The translations under genes and the position numbers were made by a program. The notes under the pieces are model-generated. The model was not told the DNA's origin. It searched no databases and saw only the letters and a list, made by a program, of their open reading frames with translations. Positions 9,600-20,652 of a stretch of DNA of 64,000 bases are shown here, in pieces. Positions within the stretch are counted from its first letter, which is position 1. Every line of letters begins with the position of its first letter. Origin of the DNA: Scilla litardierei (Eukaryota > Streptophyta > Magnoliopsida > Asparagales > Asparagaceae); the NCBI GenBank assembly GCA_030789695.1, contig JAULAV010008685.1:1-64000 (forward strand), read 5' to 3'.

Positions 9600-11184
9600 T
9601 GTTTCAGAGTGTTTTCTCACTACAGTATCGTTGATCGTGGACTGCCCGGTCAACGTGGTCAAGGGGCCGATTAGGGTCCCTTGGGTGCGTCGAGCGCGTG
9701 TAGACGCGACACAAATCGGAGATGTAATCGATGCAGAGCACGTCAGCTGGGCCGAGTCTGGATCCTCGGCCTCTGGGGGGGCTGAGGGGAAGCCTCGGCC
9801 CGGTGTGAGGTGCTCGGCCTCGGACGGTCGGACGACGAGGGGGAGCCTCGGCGCCTTGGCTTGACGCGCGTCCGACGCGGAGCTGAGGGGAAGCCTCGGC
9901 TCAGACGGGTGCGCTCGGCCTCGGACGGTCGGACGACGAGGGGTAGCCTCGGTCGTCTCGCTTGATGCGCGGCCGGCGTGGAGCTGAGGGGAAGCCTCGG
10001 CTGGGATGGATGCGCTCGGCCTCGGTCTCTCCTGGCGTCGAGGGATGGCCTCGATGCCTTGGCTGATGCTTGATGGCGTTCGCCTGGTGTCGAAGGGAAG
10101 CTTCGGCACTTGGATCTAACGTCTTCCCGGGTGTTCAGGCGAGGGCACGTTCGCTTGAGCGGGAAGGCGCCGCTCTGATCTCCGGCGGGCCGAGGGGTAG
10201 CCTCGGCAGGATGACAACTTCCGTGATCGGTAGAAGGCGGGGTCGCTCGGTGAGGGGACGCGTGGATCCTCGCGTCAGCTAGCCGAGGGGTGGCCTTGGC
10301 AGAGCGACTATCTTCTGGTGGTGGAGACGAACGGGCTCGGGGATGAGGGTGCTCGGCTCCGGCTGTGATGATGCTGAGGGGTAGCCTCGGCGCCGCGGGA
10401 TCTCCTGGACCTGAATGGATGAAAGAGCTCGTCAGGGGGGTCGGACCTTGGTTCCGACCGAATCCCCTCCGATGCCAAAGTCAGATCTAGTCTGAGGGAT
10501 GCTCGGTGGGATCGGGCTCGGTTCACGGAGAGACCGAGCCCCATCCTCAAGCCGAGCTATGGAGGAGAAATATGTAAGGCGGAAGAAGGTGTAAGATGAA
10601 GTTTGTGATACCTCCGTTGTAGATCGTCCCGCCCCCCCTGGTGGATGATGCCCACCCTCCCCTCATATAGGTAACTCCTCCTCATAATGTGCCATGATGT
10701 GATATCATGGCCATCATTCATGGGGACGTGCAAATGTGGGAAGTTTTGACCCCCACTAATTGCGCCCATCTTGATGAGGAGATGAATATCCTAAAGGTGG
10801 CCATGATGGCTGGAGTGATAGACTCGGGCGGTTGCCATATTTGGCGGGCCTTGATGGCTGGAGAGTGATGGCCATTTAAGTCGGGCCATTAAGCCAAGCC
10901 ATTAAGCCGAGCCATGATGGCTATAGAGTGAAGGCCATTTAAGTCGGGCCATTAAGCCGAGCCATGATGGCTAGAGAGTGATGGCCTTGGACGGTTGCCA
11001 TATTTGGCGGATGCTTCCTTGATTTGGGCCTCGATTTCCTCCACTGAGGAAGTGGGCCTTCGTCATGGGTGGAGAATCGCGGCCCGCTCGTGAGATCCTT
11101 GGGCCGAGGCCCCAAGGTCGTAGTAATCCGGTTGACCAGTCAGTTGACTTGGCTCTTCCGGGCCCGGTCAAAATAGTCGTAACA
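9600..11184 (-). repeat. 5' LTR of the 3860-11184 element (1585 bp)
   Basis: Plus-strand ends TGTTTCAG...GTAACA, flanked on the right by the GAAAA duplication. Nearly identical to 3860-5345 except for one extra roughly 100-bp repeat unit around 9790-9890 (GAGGGGAAGCCTCGG type). The leader hairpin is at 10439-10459 with arms GGTCGGA and TCCGACC. Confidence 0.92.
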
Positions 11185-12296
11185 GAAAATATAGAAAATA
11201 GCCCAGATTTGAGAAAAACGCGCAAAATATCTGTTGGAACTGGGAGATCCCCATCTTCAACAAAAAAAATAAGAGAAGACAAAATAAGGCTTTAAAATTA
11301 TCTCATTTAGTATAAAGAACCATGTTTTAGAGAAAATGTAGAAAATTACCCGGATATAAGAAAAATTAGCAAAAAGGTCTATTAGAAAGGTCTGTTAGAA
11401 ACGGGAGATCGCTATATTCTACAAAAAATAAGAGAAGATTAAATTATGCCCAAAAATCATATTATTTAATAAATATATATATATCTTACAGAAAATATAG
11501 AAAATAGGCTCGATGTCAGAAAAATCCGCAAAATAGTCCGTTGGAACAAGGAGATCGCCACCTTCAACTAAAAAATAAAAAAGACAAACTTAGGCTATAA
11601 AAATCATTATTTAATAAAAGATCAATATCCTCAATTAACTGTATAAAATAGCCCCAAGCCAAAAAACCACAAAAATGTCCGTTAGAAATAAGAGATCGCC
11701 ATTTTCAATTGAAAAAAATAAGAGAATACAAACTTAGGCTATAAAAATCATATTATTTAATAAAAAGATTCATATCTTCCATAAAATATAGAAAATATCC
11801 CCCAGCTCGGAAAAATCCACAAAAATGTCCGTTGGAACTGGGAGAAATCCTTCTTCAACAGAAAAATTAGCGAAGATAAAATAAGGCCAAAAAGTCATAT
11901 CAATTAATAAAATGATCCATATCTTTTAGAAAATGTAGAAAATAGCCCAGATCTCAGAAAAATCTGCAAAAATTTCAGTTGAAACCAGAAGATCGCCACC
12001 TTTAACTGAAAAATAAGAGAAGACAAAATTAGGATATAAAAATTATATCATTTAATATAAAGATCATATGTCTTACAGAAAATGTAGAAAATTGTCCGGA
12101 GCTAAGAAAAATTCGTTCAAAGGTCCGTTAGAACCGGGAGAACGCCATATTCAACGAAAAAAAATAAGAGACGACAAAATTAGGCCCAAAAATCATATTA
12201 TTTAATAAAAAGATCCATATCTTCCAAAAATATAGAAAATTGGCTTGAGGTCAGAAAAATCTGCAAAAATGTCCGTTGGAACAGGGAGATCGCCAT
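11185..12296 (+). repeat. 147-bp satellite array, about 7.5 monomers
   Basis: Continues the array of 2118-3859 in the same orientation and register across the retrotransposon insertion. It ends inside a monomer (CGCCAT) where an unrelated insertion begins. Confidence 0.93.
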
Positions 12297-13257
12297 TGAT
12301 GTGAAACCAGGGAGGTGGCCTGATTTTCACGGCGTAGGTTATTCAAGGAACTCAGAACAAACTTAAAAGGATATGCACACACACTCCAAACTTGGAGAAA
12401 GGAAAAAGGGAGTGATAATCTCTAAACAAAGATGGTTCGCTGACATGACAAATGCAAATAGCTAACCAACATTATAGGAATGCGATCTGCTACTTAGACC
12501 ACTTGCCCAACCACGAACACGAGTTTAACCACTCCACACAGCAACACACTTGGTTGAAGCATGAATTGGGGGCTTTTGCGAATTTGGATCACCAATCTTA
12601 AAAGGAAGATTGAAAAGGCAAGGTTTCACAAGAGCTAAAGAAGATATAAAAACTCTCACAATTTGTGAAGAACATTCAATTCTGAATTGATAATCTGATT
12701 GATTCATGCTTGTTATAAAAGGATTACATGCTCTATTTATAGGTAGAGCTTGGAAGCTAAAAAGACTCTCTAATTAAGGACAACTAATGGCTTTTGGTAA
12801 CCCATTAGTCATCATAATGACCTGGAATAAGTAAAAGACATAAATGTGACCTAGGGAAGATGACAACCTGAAATTATGAGCTCAATGTCATGCACGAAAA
12901 GTACATTTATAATTCACAAGTTTATGCTTCTTGGTTCTAGCTCTTCCAAAAAAATCAGATTTAAAGGTGGTTGTTGCACTTGACTCTTCAGCTTCCCAAT
13001 GAATTCAGATTTAAAGGTGGTTGTTGCAATTGACTCTTTAACTTCCCCCATGAATTCAGATTTATTGGATGCAAATGACTCTTGATCTTCGCCCATGAAG
13101 GCATTCAGATTTATGGCCACATAACTCTTGATATTCCCCCATGAAGGCATTCAGATTTATGGCCACATAACTCTTAATCTTCCCCCATGAATGCATTTAG
13201 AATTATGGACTTAATTTCTTGGGCTTAGATTTATGGCCACATAACTCTTGATATTCC
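12297..13257 (-). mobile_element. AT-rich LTR-like fragment of an unrelated retrotransposon
   Basis: The segment starts TGATGTGAAACC at the satellite break. On the minus strand it has a good TATA box (TATAAATA, near 12733-12740) in a typical LTR context, so I read it as an LTR plus some internal sequence, perhaps Ty1/copia. From about 12950 to 13257 it has degenerate 46-66 base repeats built on GGCCACATAACTCTTGATATTCCCCC. It joins directly to gag sequence at 13258. No target duplication is visible, so this is a broken or nested remnant. Confidence 0.5.
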
Positions 13258-13788
13258 CCCACTCCGCCGCGATCGGTCTCTTGAGTGGTGTCGTTCGCTT
13301 CTCCTGTGGCGGAACGACCGTGACCGACGAGATGATGCCGTCATCGATTCTCCCTCCGTCCCTTCGGTTTCTCTTCGGCCCCTTTCATGATAAGGGGAGG
13401 AGGCGCGTGACCTCGCCTGACGGGAGCCGGACAGCGTGAACCGACGCTCTGTGTTCGGCTTCTGGGTCCCGTGGTCGTCGACCACGGCGGACCGCAAGTG
13501 CGGGGGACCCCCCGCCCATCGATGGCTGTCGTCCAACGTGCCTCCGTTGGACGGCGCAGGGCCGACGAGCTGCTGTACCGTCGCGTCCAACGTCTGGAGG
13601 CTCGCGTTGGTCTCCTGAGCCAGGGCGCGGAGCTGTCCCTGCGTGGCCAGTTCTGAGCCGCCGGTCTCTTCGGTTGAGAGGGCGGGGTGGCCGCTGACGG
13701 GCGTGTCCTCGGGGTTGCCGTTTGATGTGCCATTCCCCTCCTCCGGGATGGGGGGCATGCGCTTCCTTCCATTTTTGGCTCGTGCCAT
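13258..13788 (-). pseudogene. gag, N-terminal part only
   Basis: The frame starts MARAKNGRKRMPPIPEEGNG at 13788 and stays open through QLRALAQETNASLQTL and a Ser/Arg-rich stretch (SRDRSRRS) until it hits foreign sequence at 13258. About 175 residues remain of a gag of roughly 545. The retrotransposon gag core and the zinc-knuckle region are missing. It lacks the extra G that shifts the frame in the copy at 18960-20595, so it shows the original start of this gag. Confidence 0.85.
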
Positions 13789-13825
13789 TGTTGGTGTGGT
13801 TTGCTTCTTCGTGGGACGGTTTTCG

Positions 13826-13843
13826 TTCCCACAGACGGCGCCA
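13826..13843 (-). other. tRNA primer-binding site of the truncated copy
   Basis: Minus-strand TGGCGCCGTCTGTGGGAA beside the LTR end at 13846. It proves that this LTR served as a 5' LTR for the truncated unit on its left. Confidence 0.8.
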
Positions 13844-13845
13844 GA

Positions 13846-14808
13846 TGTTTCAGAGTGTTTTCTCACTACAGGGCGTTGACCGTGGACAACCCGGTCAACG
13901 TGGTCAAGGGGCCCGCTTGGGTCCCTCGGGGGCTTCGAATTGGTGCAGATGGGACGAGGGGAAGCCTCGGCCCAGGTTGAGACGCTCGGCCTCGGTCAGA
14001 CGAGCACGACCTCGGAGGAAGGAAGACGAGGGGTAGCCTCGGTCGTCCAGCTAGAGGCACGGTCGGCGAAGGGCGAGGGGAAGCCTCAGACCCAGTTAAG
14101 ACGCTCGGCCTCGGTAGGATGTGCTCGGCTTCGGTGGGCGGACGGTGAGGGTAACCTCACTCGTCCAGTTGACTGTGAGGTTGGAGAGAGGCGAGGGGAA
14201 GCCTCGGCCTGTTGATCAGCTGTCCACCTGCGTAGACGAGAACGCTCGTCAGGGGGCCGGACCTAGGTTCCGGCCAAATCCCCTCTGATGCCTAAGTCAG
14301 ATAGAGATCTGAAAGAGGAGGCCCGGCGGAGACGGTTCGACTCGTGAGGAGATCGGAACGGCGCCTCACGGCTCGAGCGGGGGAGGAAGGAAATAGGATG
14401 GGGGAGCTAGGTCGTTGATGGAGTACCTTAGGTTTTAGATACCTGAGATGCGGTCCCTTTCTTCGTCGTCTTCCTAGACCTTTTGTAGAGCTCCCCGCGT
14501 GATTGCCTCTGGCCCACGTCTCACGCCCGCCCTCGATCGTGCCCCATCAATCCGCCCCCTCGCCGCCGCTCTCTTCGCCATGCCAGCACCTCCCCATTAC
14601 CGCCATTTAGTGGTCCCGCGTCCGGGGGAGCGGTTTTCACAGGAGTGGGCGAGTGACCAGCGGGTTATCGGGGCCAGGTCGGATCGACATTCGAGAAGAT
14701 CCCTTATAGGGCCTTTGTAGAATGGGCTTGAGGATGCAGCTGGGCTCTCGACCAGTTGTCGGGCTCCTAGGCTCGTGTCTTTTGGGTCTCGGTCAAATAG
14801 GCGTAACA
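13846..14808 (-). repeat. shared middle LTR (963 bp)
   Basis: Plus-strand ends TGTTTCAG...GTAACA. It has a PBS on one side (13826-13843) and a PPT (minus GATGGGGGCAAT, 14809-14820) on the other. The leader hairpin is at 14255-14275 (arms GGCCGGA and TCCGGCC). Differences from 20653-21616 are few by eye. Confidence 0.92.
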
Positions 14809-14820
14809 ATTGCCCCCATC
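14809..14820 (-). other. polypurine tract
   Basis: Minus-strand GATGGGGGCAAT directly before the LTR at 14808. Confidence 0.75.
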
Positions 14821-15278
14821 GGTCGGGTTGATCGGCCTCGGCCGGTTCGGCTCGGCCGATGTGACTTCTGCCGATTTTGACAAGCTCGCCAGTCGATGCC
14901 GACTCATTTATTAGTCGTCATCATGAGTTGGCACGCTCGATATTTTTAAAGCGCGGGCTCCGAAGCGCCGTCGTTCTTCTGATGCTGCCACGTGTGGCTG
15001 CAAGCCTATCCCCACCATTCACGGGGTTGTCTTCAGTTGAGAAGCTGAGGGGTTCGTGAGCCGCCCTTGGTGGGGTCGATCAGCCTTGGCTTGCTCGGAT
15101 CGACCACTGTGCCTCCTGGGATTCCGAGTGGCGCTTCAATCGAGGCGTGGTCATAAATGTAGGTCATGATGAGGCGGATCGATTGGACTTCCCCTGGCGC
15201 CGATTTCGAAACGCCGCCGGTTCTTCGAGTCCTGCCACGCGTTATTGTCAGGCGCTTCGAATTCGTCCCTGCGTCCGA

Positions 15279-15286
15279 TATATAAG
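15279..15286 (+). promoter_or_regulatory. TATA box of the antisense gene
   Basis: TATATAAG, 143 bases before the ATG at 15429, followed by a pyrimidine-rich leader (15300-15420). It directs transcription opposite to the LTR promoter of the host element. Confidence 0.55.
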
Positions 15287-15428
15287 ATCCCCAGCTGCGT
15301 TGATCTCCTCTCCTTTCTTGCTCTTCCCATTGCTCTAGGCTTTCTATAACTCGGAGTCTCCCGTCGCCCTCGCTTCTTCGCCTCCTTCAAACTAGTTAGA
15401 AGGTAATTTCCTTTCTCGCTCTTGTATT

Positions 15429-17582
15429 ATGGCTGCTCTTAGGATAGGCGGTTCTGGCCGAGGGGCGAGGGGTTCTCCAGAGTCCAGGCGGGGCAGGCCC
15501 CGGCTAGTGGGATCAGGTTCCTCTTCCGGGAGTCGTCCCCTCCAGGATAAGGGGAAGGGGAAGCTATTCCCAGACTTCGCCTGTGATGACGTGGCGTCGG
15601 CTGCAGTGCGTCTTAACGTGCCCCCGGCCATCCTCCGTACGCCATCGAGGACCGTTCCTTCGGCGGTCACGGAGATCCGGGAAAGGTATCTCTGCTTCCC
15701 GTACGATGTCCGAGTTCCATTCGTCGACGAGCGGATTTGCCTTCCGAGGAGCAATGAAGTCGGCGTCTACGTCGAAATGTTTCGCCTGGGTCTTCGTTTC
15801 CCGCTCAATCCCTTCCTTGTCCAGGTCATGGAGTATCTCATGGTGCCCCTTTGCCAGTTCACCCCTTGCTCGATCGCGGTACTGACGGGCTTCGTAACGC
15901 TTTGCTGCACCTGCGGTCTGGAGCCGTCTCTCCCCCTTCTCTTCCACTTTTACCAGGCCCAGACGGTCGGGCCGGGGTCATGGCTGCACCTCCGAGCCCG
16001 TTCGAGGAGGGAATGTCTGATCGGGCTACCCCGCTAGTCGGGGGATTGGAGCTCGGATTATGTCTTTGTGGTCTTTTTGGGTGATGCCCAGATTCTGATA
16101 AGCTGGGGCACGTCCGTCCAGCCTCGCCTGCCGTTAGCCCTTTCTGACGCTGATCAGGCATCCGCCGCGCTGCTGTCGGCTCTTCCTTTAGAATCGAAGT
16201 CCATCTGGCCTTTGTTGGACGACCTACTCCTGAAGGCCGTCTTGTGGTCTCCGGGTAGGTCGCTGTTTCATCTTCGAATCGCCCTGTGACGCATCCTGAT
16301 TTCGGTTTCCTTTGCAGGGATGGCAGGCCGCGAGTTCGTCCGTGATGTTGATGAGCTGATCCGTCGTGGAGCCGCTTGGAGCCGAGGCAGTACCTCCGGA
16401 AAGGCGCCTCGACGGACTGTTGAGGAGGAGGTGCGTCGAGCCGAGCCCTCCGTGGGCCAGGTAGTGGCCGCGCCTCCCGCCTCTTCTTCTGGCGATCTCC
16501 TCCCCGGGGGCGTCGTAAGGGCCGGACCCGCCCCCTCAGCCCGAGAGGAGGGGGGTAATGACAGGTCCGGGGACAGTCCCTCCTACCCCTGGGGCGTCCC
16601 CTTCTGTCCTCGAGAGTGGAGACGGGGCAAGGCGGAAGCGCTCCCCTTCGTCGCCCGTGGAGCCTTATGGAGGGAAGAAGAGGAAGGAGGACGTGGAGCC
16701 CTTCAGCCCGGCCTATTCCGTGCCCCTTGCAGCCACCACCGGGGACCTTCAGGTAGCCCTGACAACCACCCCCGTCGCCGCATCCCCGCTTCCGTCTCCA
16801 GGAATCGGAGCTCTTTTGGCGGGCCATATGGCTTCCCTCGATGTCGCCCCCGGGAGTTCGGTGTTCGTCGACCGGGCCCTGTCCCAGCAGGTGGCCGAGA
16901 GCTCCGTCTTTCCCCGGGACCGCAGCACCCTCGAAAAGATTCCCGCCGACAAGGTGTCGGATTCTTTGGTTTGGGCCCTTCAACAGGTTCGGCTATCTTG
17001 CAGTCCTTTCTTGTCCTTCACTCTCCTCTTAGCTCATGTCCCGTCTTCCAGGGTTCCACGCTCGCCGTGGAGTTGCAGCGGCGAGTCGTCCACTTGAGGA
17101 AGCTGGAGGAGTCCTCCATGAGGGCACAAGAGCGAGCCGGGGCGGCGGAGGTAGCGATGGTGAAGGCCCAGATGGAGTCCCGGCATCTCCAGCTTCGCGT
17201 GACCGAGCTGGAGGGACGAGTGGGTGATCTCCGGGGAAAGTTGGAGGACGCCCTGCAGTCGGCTGAGGAAGCGGCGGAGTCGTTCCGCCTGGAGAGGGAG
17301 GAGCTTCAGAGGGAACTGTCGGATCGGTGCCAGGTGATGTGGCTTGCCGAGGAGGTGGAGAAGGGCGTCGTCGAGACCCTGGGGAAGAGGATCTTCGAGG
17401 TTCTCAGGGAGGCCTTCGGTAAGTATGAAGACCTCATTGCCCCTCGGATCGTCGAAGTCGTCCAGTCTTCCTTCCGGGAGTGTGCGGAGCGTGTTCGGCA
17501 AGCCCCTCAGCCGGTCGATCCCCCTCGCTCCGAGCAGGGCGAAGTGCCCGAGGATGTGTCCTCCCGAGCTCGGGCCCCCTAA
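15429..17582 (+). pseudogene. antisense retrotransposon gene, three exons (broken copy)
   Basis: Exons 15429-16254, 16318-16986 and 17052-17582, with GT-AG introns of 63 and 65 bp. The joins keep frame (SPG|MAGREF and ALQQ|GSTLAVEL). Exon 1 has the PF04195-like domain (FPLNPFLVQVMEYLMVPLCQ, LEPSLPLLFHFYQAQ). Exon 2 is Pro/Ser-rich with a basic patch (GGKKRK). Exon 3 is a long heptad-rich coiled coil. Defects: TAG at 16036-16038 where the paralogue has TGG, and a one-base shift in exon 2 near the G run at 16550. It lies antisense between the PPT and the hairpin array. Its function is not known to me; a structural or regulatory protein is a guess. Confidence 0.8.
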
Positions 17583-17984
17583 GCCGTCCCTCCCGGCCTT
17601 ATCCTCAAATTTTTAAGCATCCGCTTCGCTTTGGGCCAGTCTACTTGAAATGGATCCCTGGCCCCCGCTATCTCCTTCGGCTTCGTTATCGGCTTCGTGG
17701 CCAATAATTGCTGGTTGCATGGCCGCTAGCTTGGGCTAACTACTTTGGGTCTTTTGTCAACCAATTTTGCTCTGTCGGTGTCGGTCTAGCTTCTGTAGGT
17801 GAAGAACTCTGTCATTCGTCGTGAGTGGATTATTTGTAGAGTGTTTCCTTCGCCTTGATTCCCTGTAAATATGACACGTTTTTGTACCCCGGTTAACTAT
17901 TATAAACGAAATTGACTTACTCGGACTTCTCGTGTATTTTGCGTTGCTGCCTCGTTCTTGGCCTAGGATTGGATGACGTTCGCC

Positions 17985-18730
17985 TCTGCTGGGGAACTGC
18001 CCCGGACTTATGAGCGCAGGAGTCGGTCTGCGAGGGCAAGGTCCCCCGACTTAGAACCGGTCGTCGTTCGCGCTGGCTGGGGGAATTGCCCCCAGACTTA
18101 TGAGCGCAGGAGTTGGTCGGCGAGGGCGAAGCTCCTCGGCTTAGGACCGGTCGGCGTCCGTGCCTGTTGGGGGAACTGCCCCAGGCTTATGAGCGCAGGA
18201 GTCGGTCGGCGAGGGCAAAGCTCCTCGGCTTAGGACCAGTCGGCGTTCGCGCTGGCGCTGGGGTCGGTCGGCGAGGGCGAGGCTCCTCGGCTTAGGACCG
18301 GTCGGCATCCGTGCCTGCTGGGGGAACTGCCCCAGGCTTATGAGCGCAGGAGTCGGTCGGCGAGGGCAAAGCTCCTCGGCTTAGGACCGGTCGGCGTTCG
18401 CGCTGGCTGGGGGGATTGCCCCCAGACTTATGAGAGCTGGGGTCGGTCGGCGAGGGCGAGGCTCCTCGGCTTAGGACCGGATGCCTGCTGGGGGAACTGC
18501 CCCCGGGCTTACGAGCGCAGGAGTCGGTCGGCGAGGGCAAAGCTCCTCGGCTTAGGACCGGTCGGCGTCCGTGCCTGCTGGGGGAACTGCCCCAGACTTA
18601 TGAGCGCAGGAGTCGGTCAGCGAGGGCAACGCTCCTCGGCTTAGGACCGGTCGGCGTCCGTGCCTGCTGGGGGAACTGCCCCAGGCTTATGAGCGCTGGG
18701 GTCGGTTGGCGAGGGCAAAGCTCTTCTTCC
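17985..18730 (-). repeat. tandem array of an 89-90 bp hairpin unit
   Basis: Seven to eight units recognisable by TTATGAGCGCAGGAGTCGG (18009, 18099, 18188 and on) and GCTCCTCGGCTTAGGACCGG. Each unit has an inverted repeat, CTGGGG and CCCCAG on the plus strand. In element sense it reads CTGGGGCAGTTCCCCCAG. Some units are shortened (about 18245-18260). It lies between gag and the antisense gene, where pol would be expected. Confidence 0.88.
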
Positions 18731-18959
18731 TCCTCCAGCGAGGCGGCGGTCTCCATCCTCTTGCGCTATTGGTGACATGTCAACTCCGTCGGAGATTTAA
18801 GAAAAGACAAAAAGGGAATGCATTTGTACTCTCAAGAGTCTTGTCGGACCGGTACATTTGGAGGAAAAGGGAAAAAAGGAAATGAAGCTAGATAGAGGGA
18901 TGTAAGCCTAGATAACTCCCTCTTACTAGGCTGCAACCGGGGGGAGAGACATCGCCCGC
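18731..18959. other. spacer between hairpin array and gag stop
   Basis: About 230 bases after the gag stop in element sense. No motif recognised. There is no protease or RT trace, so pol was removed cleanly or never present. Confidence 0.5.
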
Positions 18960-20595
18960 TCACTCTATGATGCGGAGGGGACCTTGGACGGTGTTGATCT
19001 TCTTCCCCTTGTCTGGCTGCGTGGAGGTCCCTTCTCCGTGGGCCGGCTCGTCGGCCTGGTTCCTAGCGTGCCCCTGGCTCATCAGCTTCTCAATGTCCTT
19101 CTTCAAATGCCAGCAGTCTTCAGTGTCATGGCCATCATCCTTATGGTACTTGCAGTACTTCTCCCTGTTCTTCCCACCTCTTTTAGCCTTTGGTGGGGGG
19201 CGATCAGCTCGCTCTTCCTTCTATACTTGGGCGAGGACGGCATCTGGGGTGGTGTCCCTCGCGCTTTCTCCCCGCTGTCGGTTCCTCGGCCTCTTCTCGG
19301 TCCGGTACCCTTCGGGGCTGCCTCGTCCACCGTCGCCGCGCTTGGTCCCTCGAGTGGCTTTTCCTGCATCCTCGGCCAAGGCCTCCTCGGTCAGCATGAA
19401 GCGTTCGGCCCTCGCCATGATCCCGGGGAGGTCCTTCGGGGGATCGTTGTGCAGGGACTTCTTGAGGCCTCTGTGGCGAAGCCCTTTCTTAAGGGCCGTC
19501 TGGACCACCAGGTCAGGAGGGCTGTTCACGTTCAGCCTTTCCGCATTGAAGCGGCGCATGAACTGTCGGAGCGGCTCGGCCGGGCCTTGCACTATGTTGA
19601 ACAGGTGTTCAGCACCAGGCTTGATCTGCCTCCCCACCATGAACTGTTTGCAGAATAACTGGGTGAGCTCCTCGAAGCTGTCGATGGAGCGGCCGGGCAG
19701 GCTGTGGTACCAGGTCCTCGCCGCTCCCCTGAGAGTAGAATAGAAGCCCCGGCAAAGTAAGTCATCGTCAGCTCCCTGGAAGGACATGTCCCCCTCGTAG
19801 TCCATCATGTGGTGTCCCGGGTCCCCTATCCCGTCGTACTTTCCCAGCACCGGGATCCTGAATCGAGAGGGGACCTGTGCGTCGGTTATTCTCCGTGATA
19901 AGGGGCACCGGTCTCCGTGGATGCCCCCGGGGATGCGGTAGTCGCCTGCCTCTGGCTCGTTCGGGGGTGGAGGAAGCACAGGCGCCAACGGGGCTGGCTC
20001 CACGGCCCTCGCCATGCTGGGGGTCGGGCTGACCCGGCGCTCCCGACTCCTCCTGCGGGAGCTCCTGCTCCGCCGCGATCGGTCTCTTGAGTGGTGTCGT
20101 TCGCTTCTCCTGTGGTGGGACGACCGTGACCGACGAGATGATGCCGTCATCGATTCGCCCTCCGTCCCTTCGGTTTCTCTTCGGCCCCTTTCACGATAAG
20201 GGGAGGAGGCGCGTGACCTCGCCTGACGGGAGCCGGACAGCGTGAACCGACGCTCTGTGTTCAGCTTCTGGGTCCCGTGGTCATCGACCACGGCGGACCG
20301 CAAGTGCGGGGGACCCCCCGCCCATCGATGGCTGTCGTCCAACGTGCCTCCGTTGGACGGCGCAGGGCCGACGAGCTGCTGTACCGTCGCGACCAACGTC
20401 TGGAGGCTCGCGTTGGTCTCCTGAGCCAGGGCGCGGAGCTGTCCCTGCGTGGCCAGTTCTGAGCCGCCGGTCTCTTCGGTTGAGAGGGCGGGGTGGCCGC
20501 TGACGGGCGTGTCCTCGGGGTTGCCGTTTGATGTGCCATTCCCCTCCTCCGGGATGGGGGGGCATGCGCTTCCTTCCATTGTTGGCTCGTGCCAT
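18960..20595 (-). pseudogene. gag polyprotein (two lesions)
   Basis: Starts MARANNGRKRMPP at 20595 and ends ...GPLRIIE, stop at 18960-18962. Features in order: QLRALAQETNASLQTLV coiled region (about residue 75), a Ser/Arg-rich stretch (about 170-200), the gag core (FRIPVLGKYDGIGDPGHHMM, LCRGFYSTLRGAARTWYHSL, LFCKQFMVGRQ, FMRRFNAERLNV), basic linkers and a zinc-knuckle-like CKYHKDDGHDTEDCWHLKK. Lesions: an extra G in the run 20556-20562 (seven instead of six in the sister copy) and an in-frame TAG at about 19221-19223. Allowing for the extra base the length is 545 codons. It would form the virus-like particle; pol is absent from this element. Confidence 0.88.
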
Positions 20596-20632
20596 TGTTG
20601 GTGTGGTTTGCTTCTTCGTGGGACGGTTTTCT

Positions 20633-20650
20633 TTCCCACAGACGGCGCCA
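20633..20650 (-). other. tRNA primer-binding site
   Basis: Minus-strand TGGCGCCGTCTGTGGGAA, two bases from the LTR at 20653; same sequence as at 9580 and 13826. Confidence 0.8.
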
Positions 20651-20652
20651 GA

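Larger units (their letters stand above)
3860..11184 (-). mobile_element. complete non-autonomous Tat-type LTR retrotransposon without gag or pol (7325 bp)
   Basis: Two LTRs in minus orientation (3860-5345 and 9600-11184) are flanked by the 5-bp target duplication GAAAA (3855-3859 and 11185-11189). Removing the element restores the satellite register. A PBS lies beside the right (5') LTR and a PPT beside the left (3') LTR. The 4.25-kb internal region shows no gag, protease, RT, RNase H or integrase. It holds a 52-bp hairpin array, GC-rich non-coding sequence and a captured H+-ATPase gene fragment. It must have been mobilised in trans. Confidence 0.92.

Noticed and set aside
17973..18540. Repeat proteins on both strands (YERRSRSARAR and similar)
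   Set aside because: By-products of the 89-bp hairpin array.
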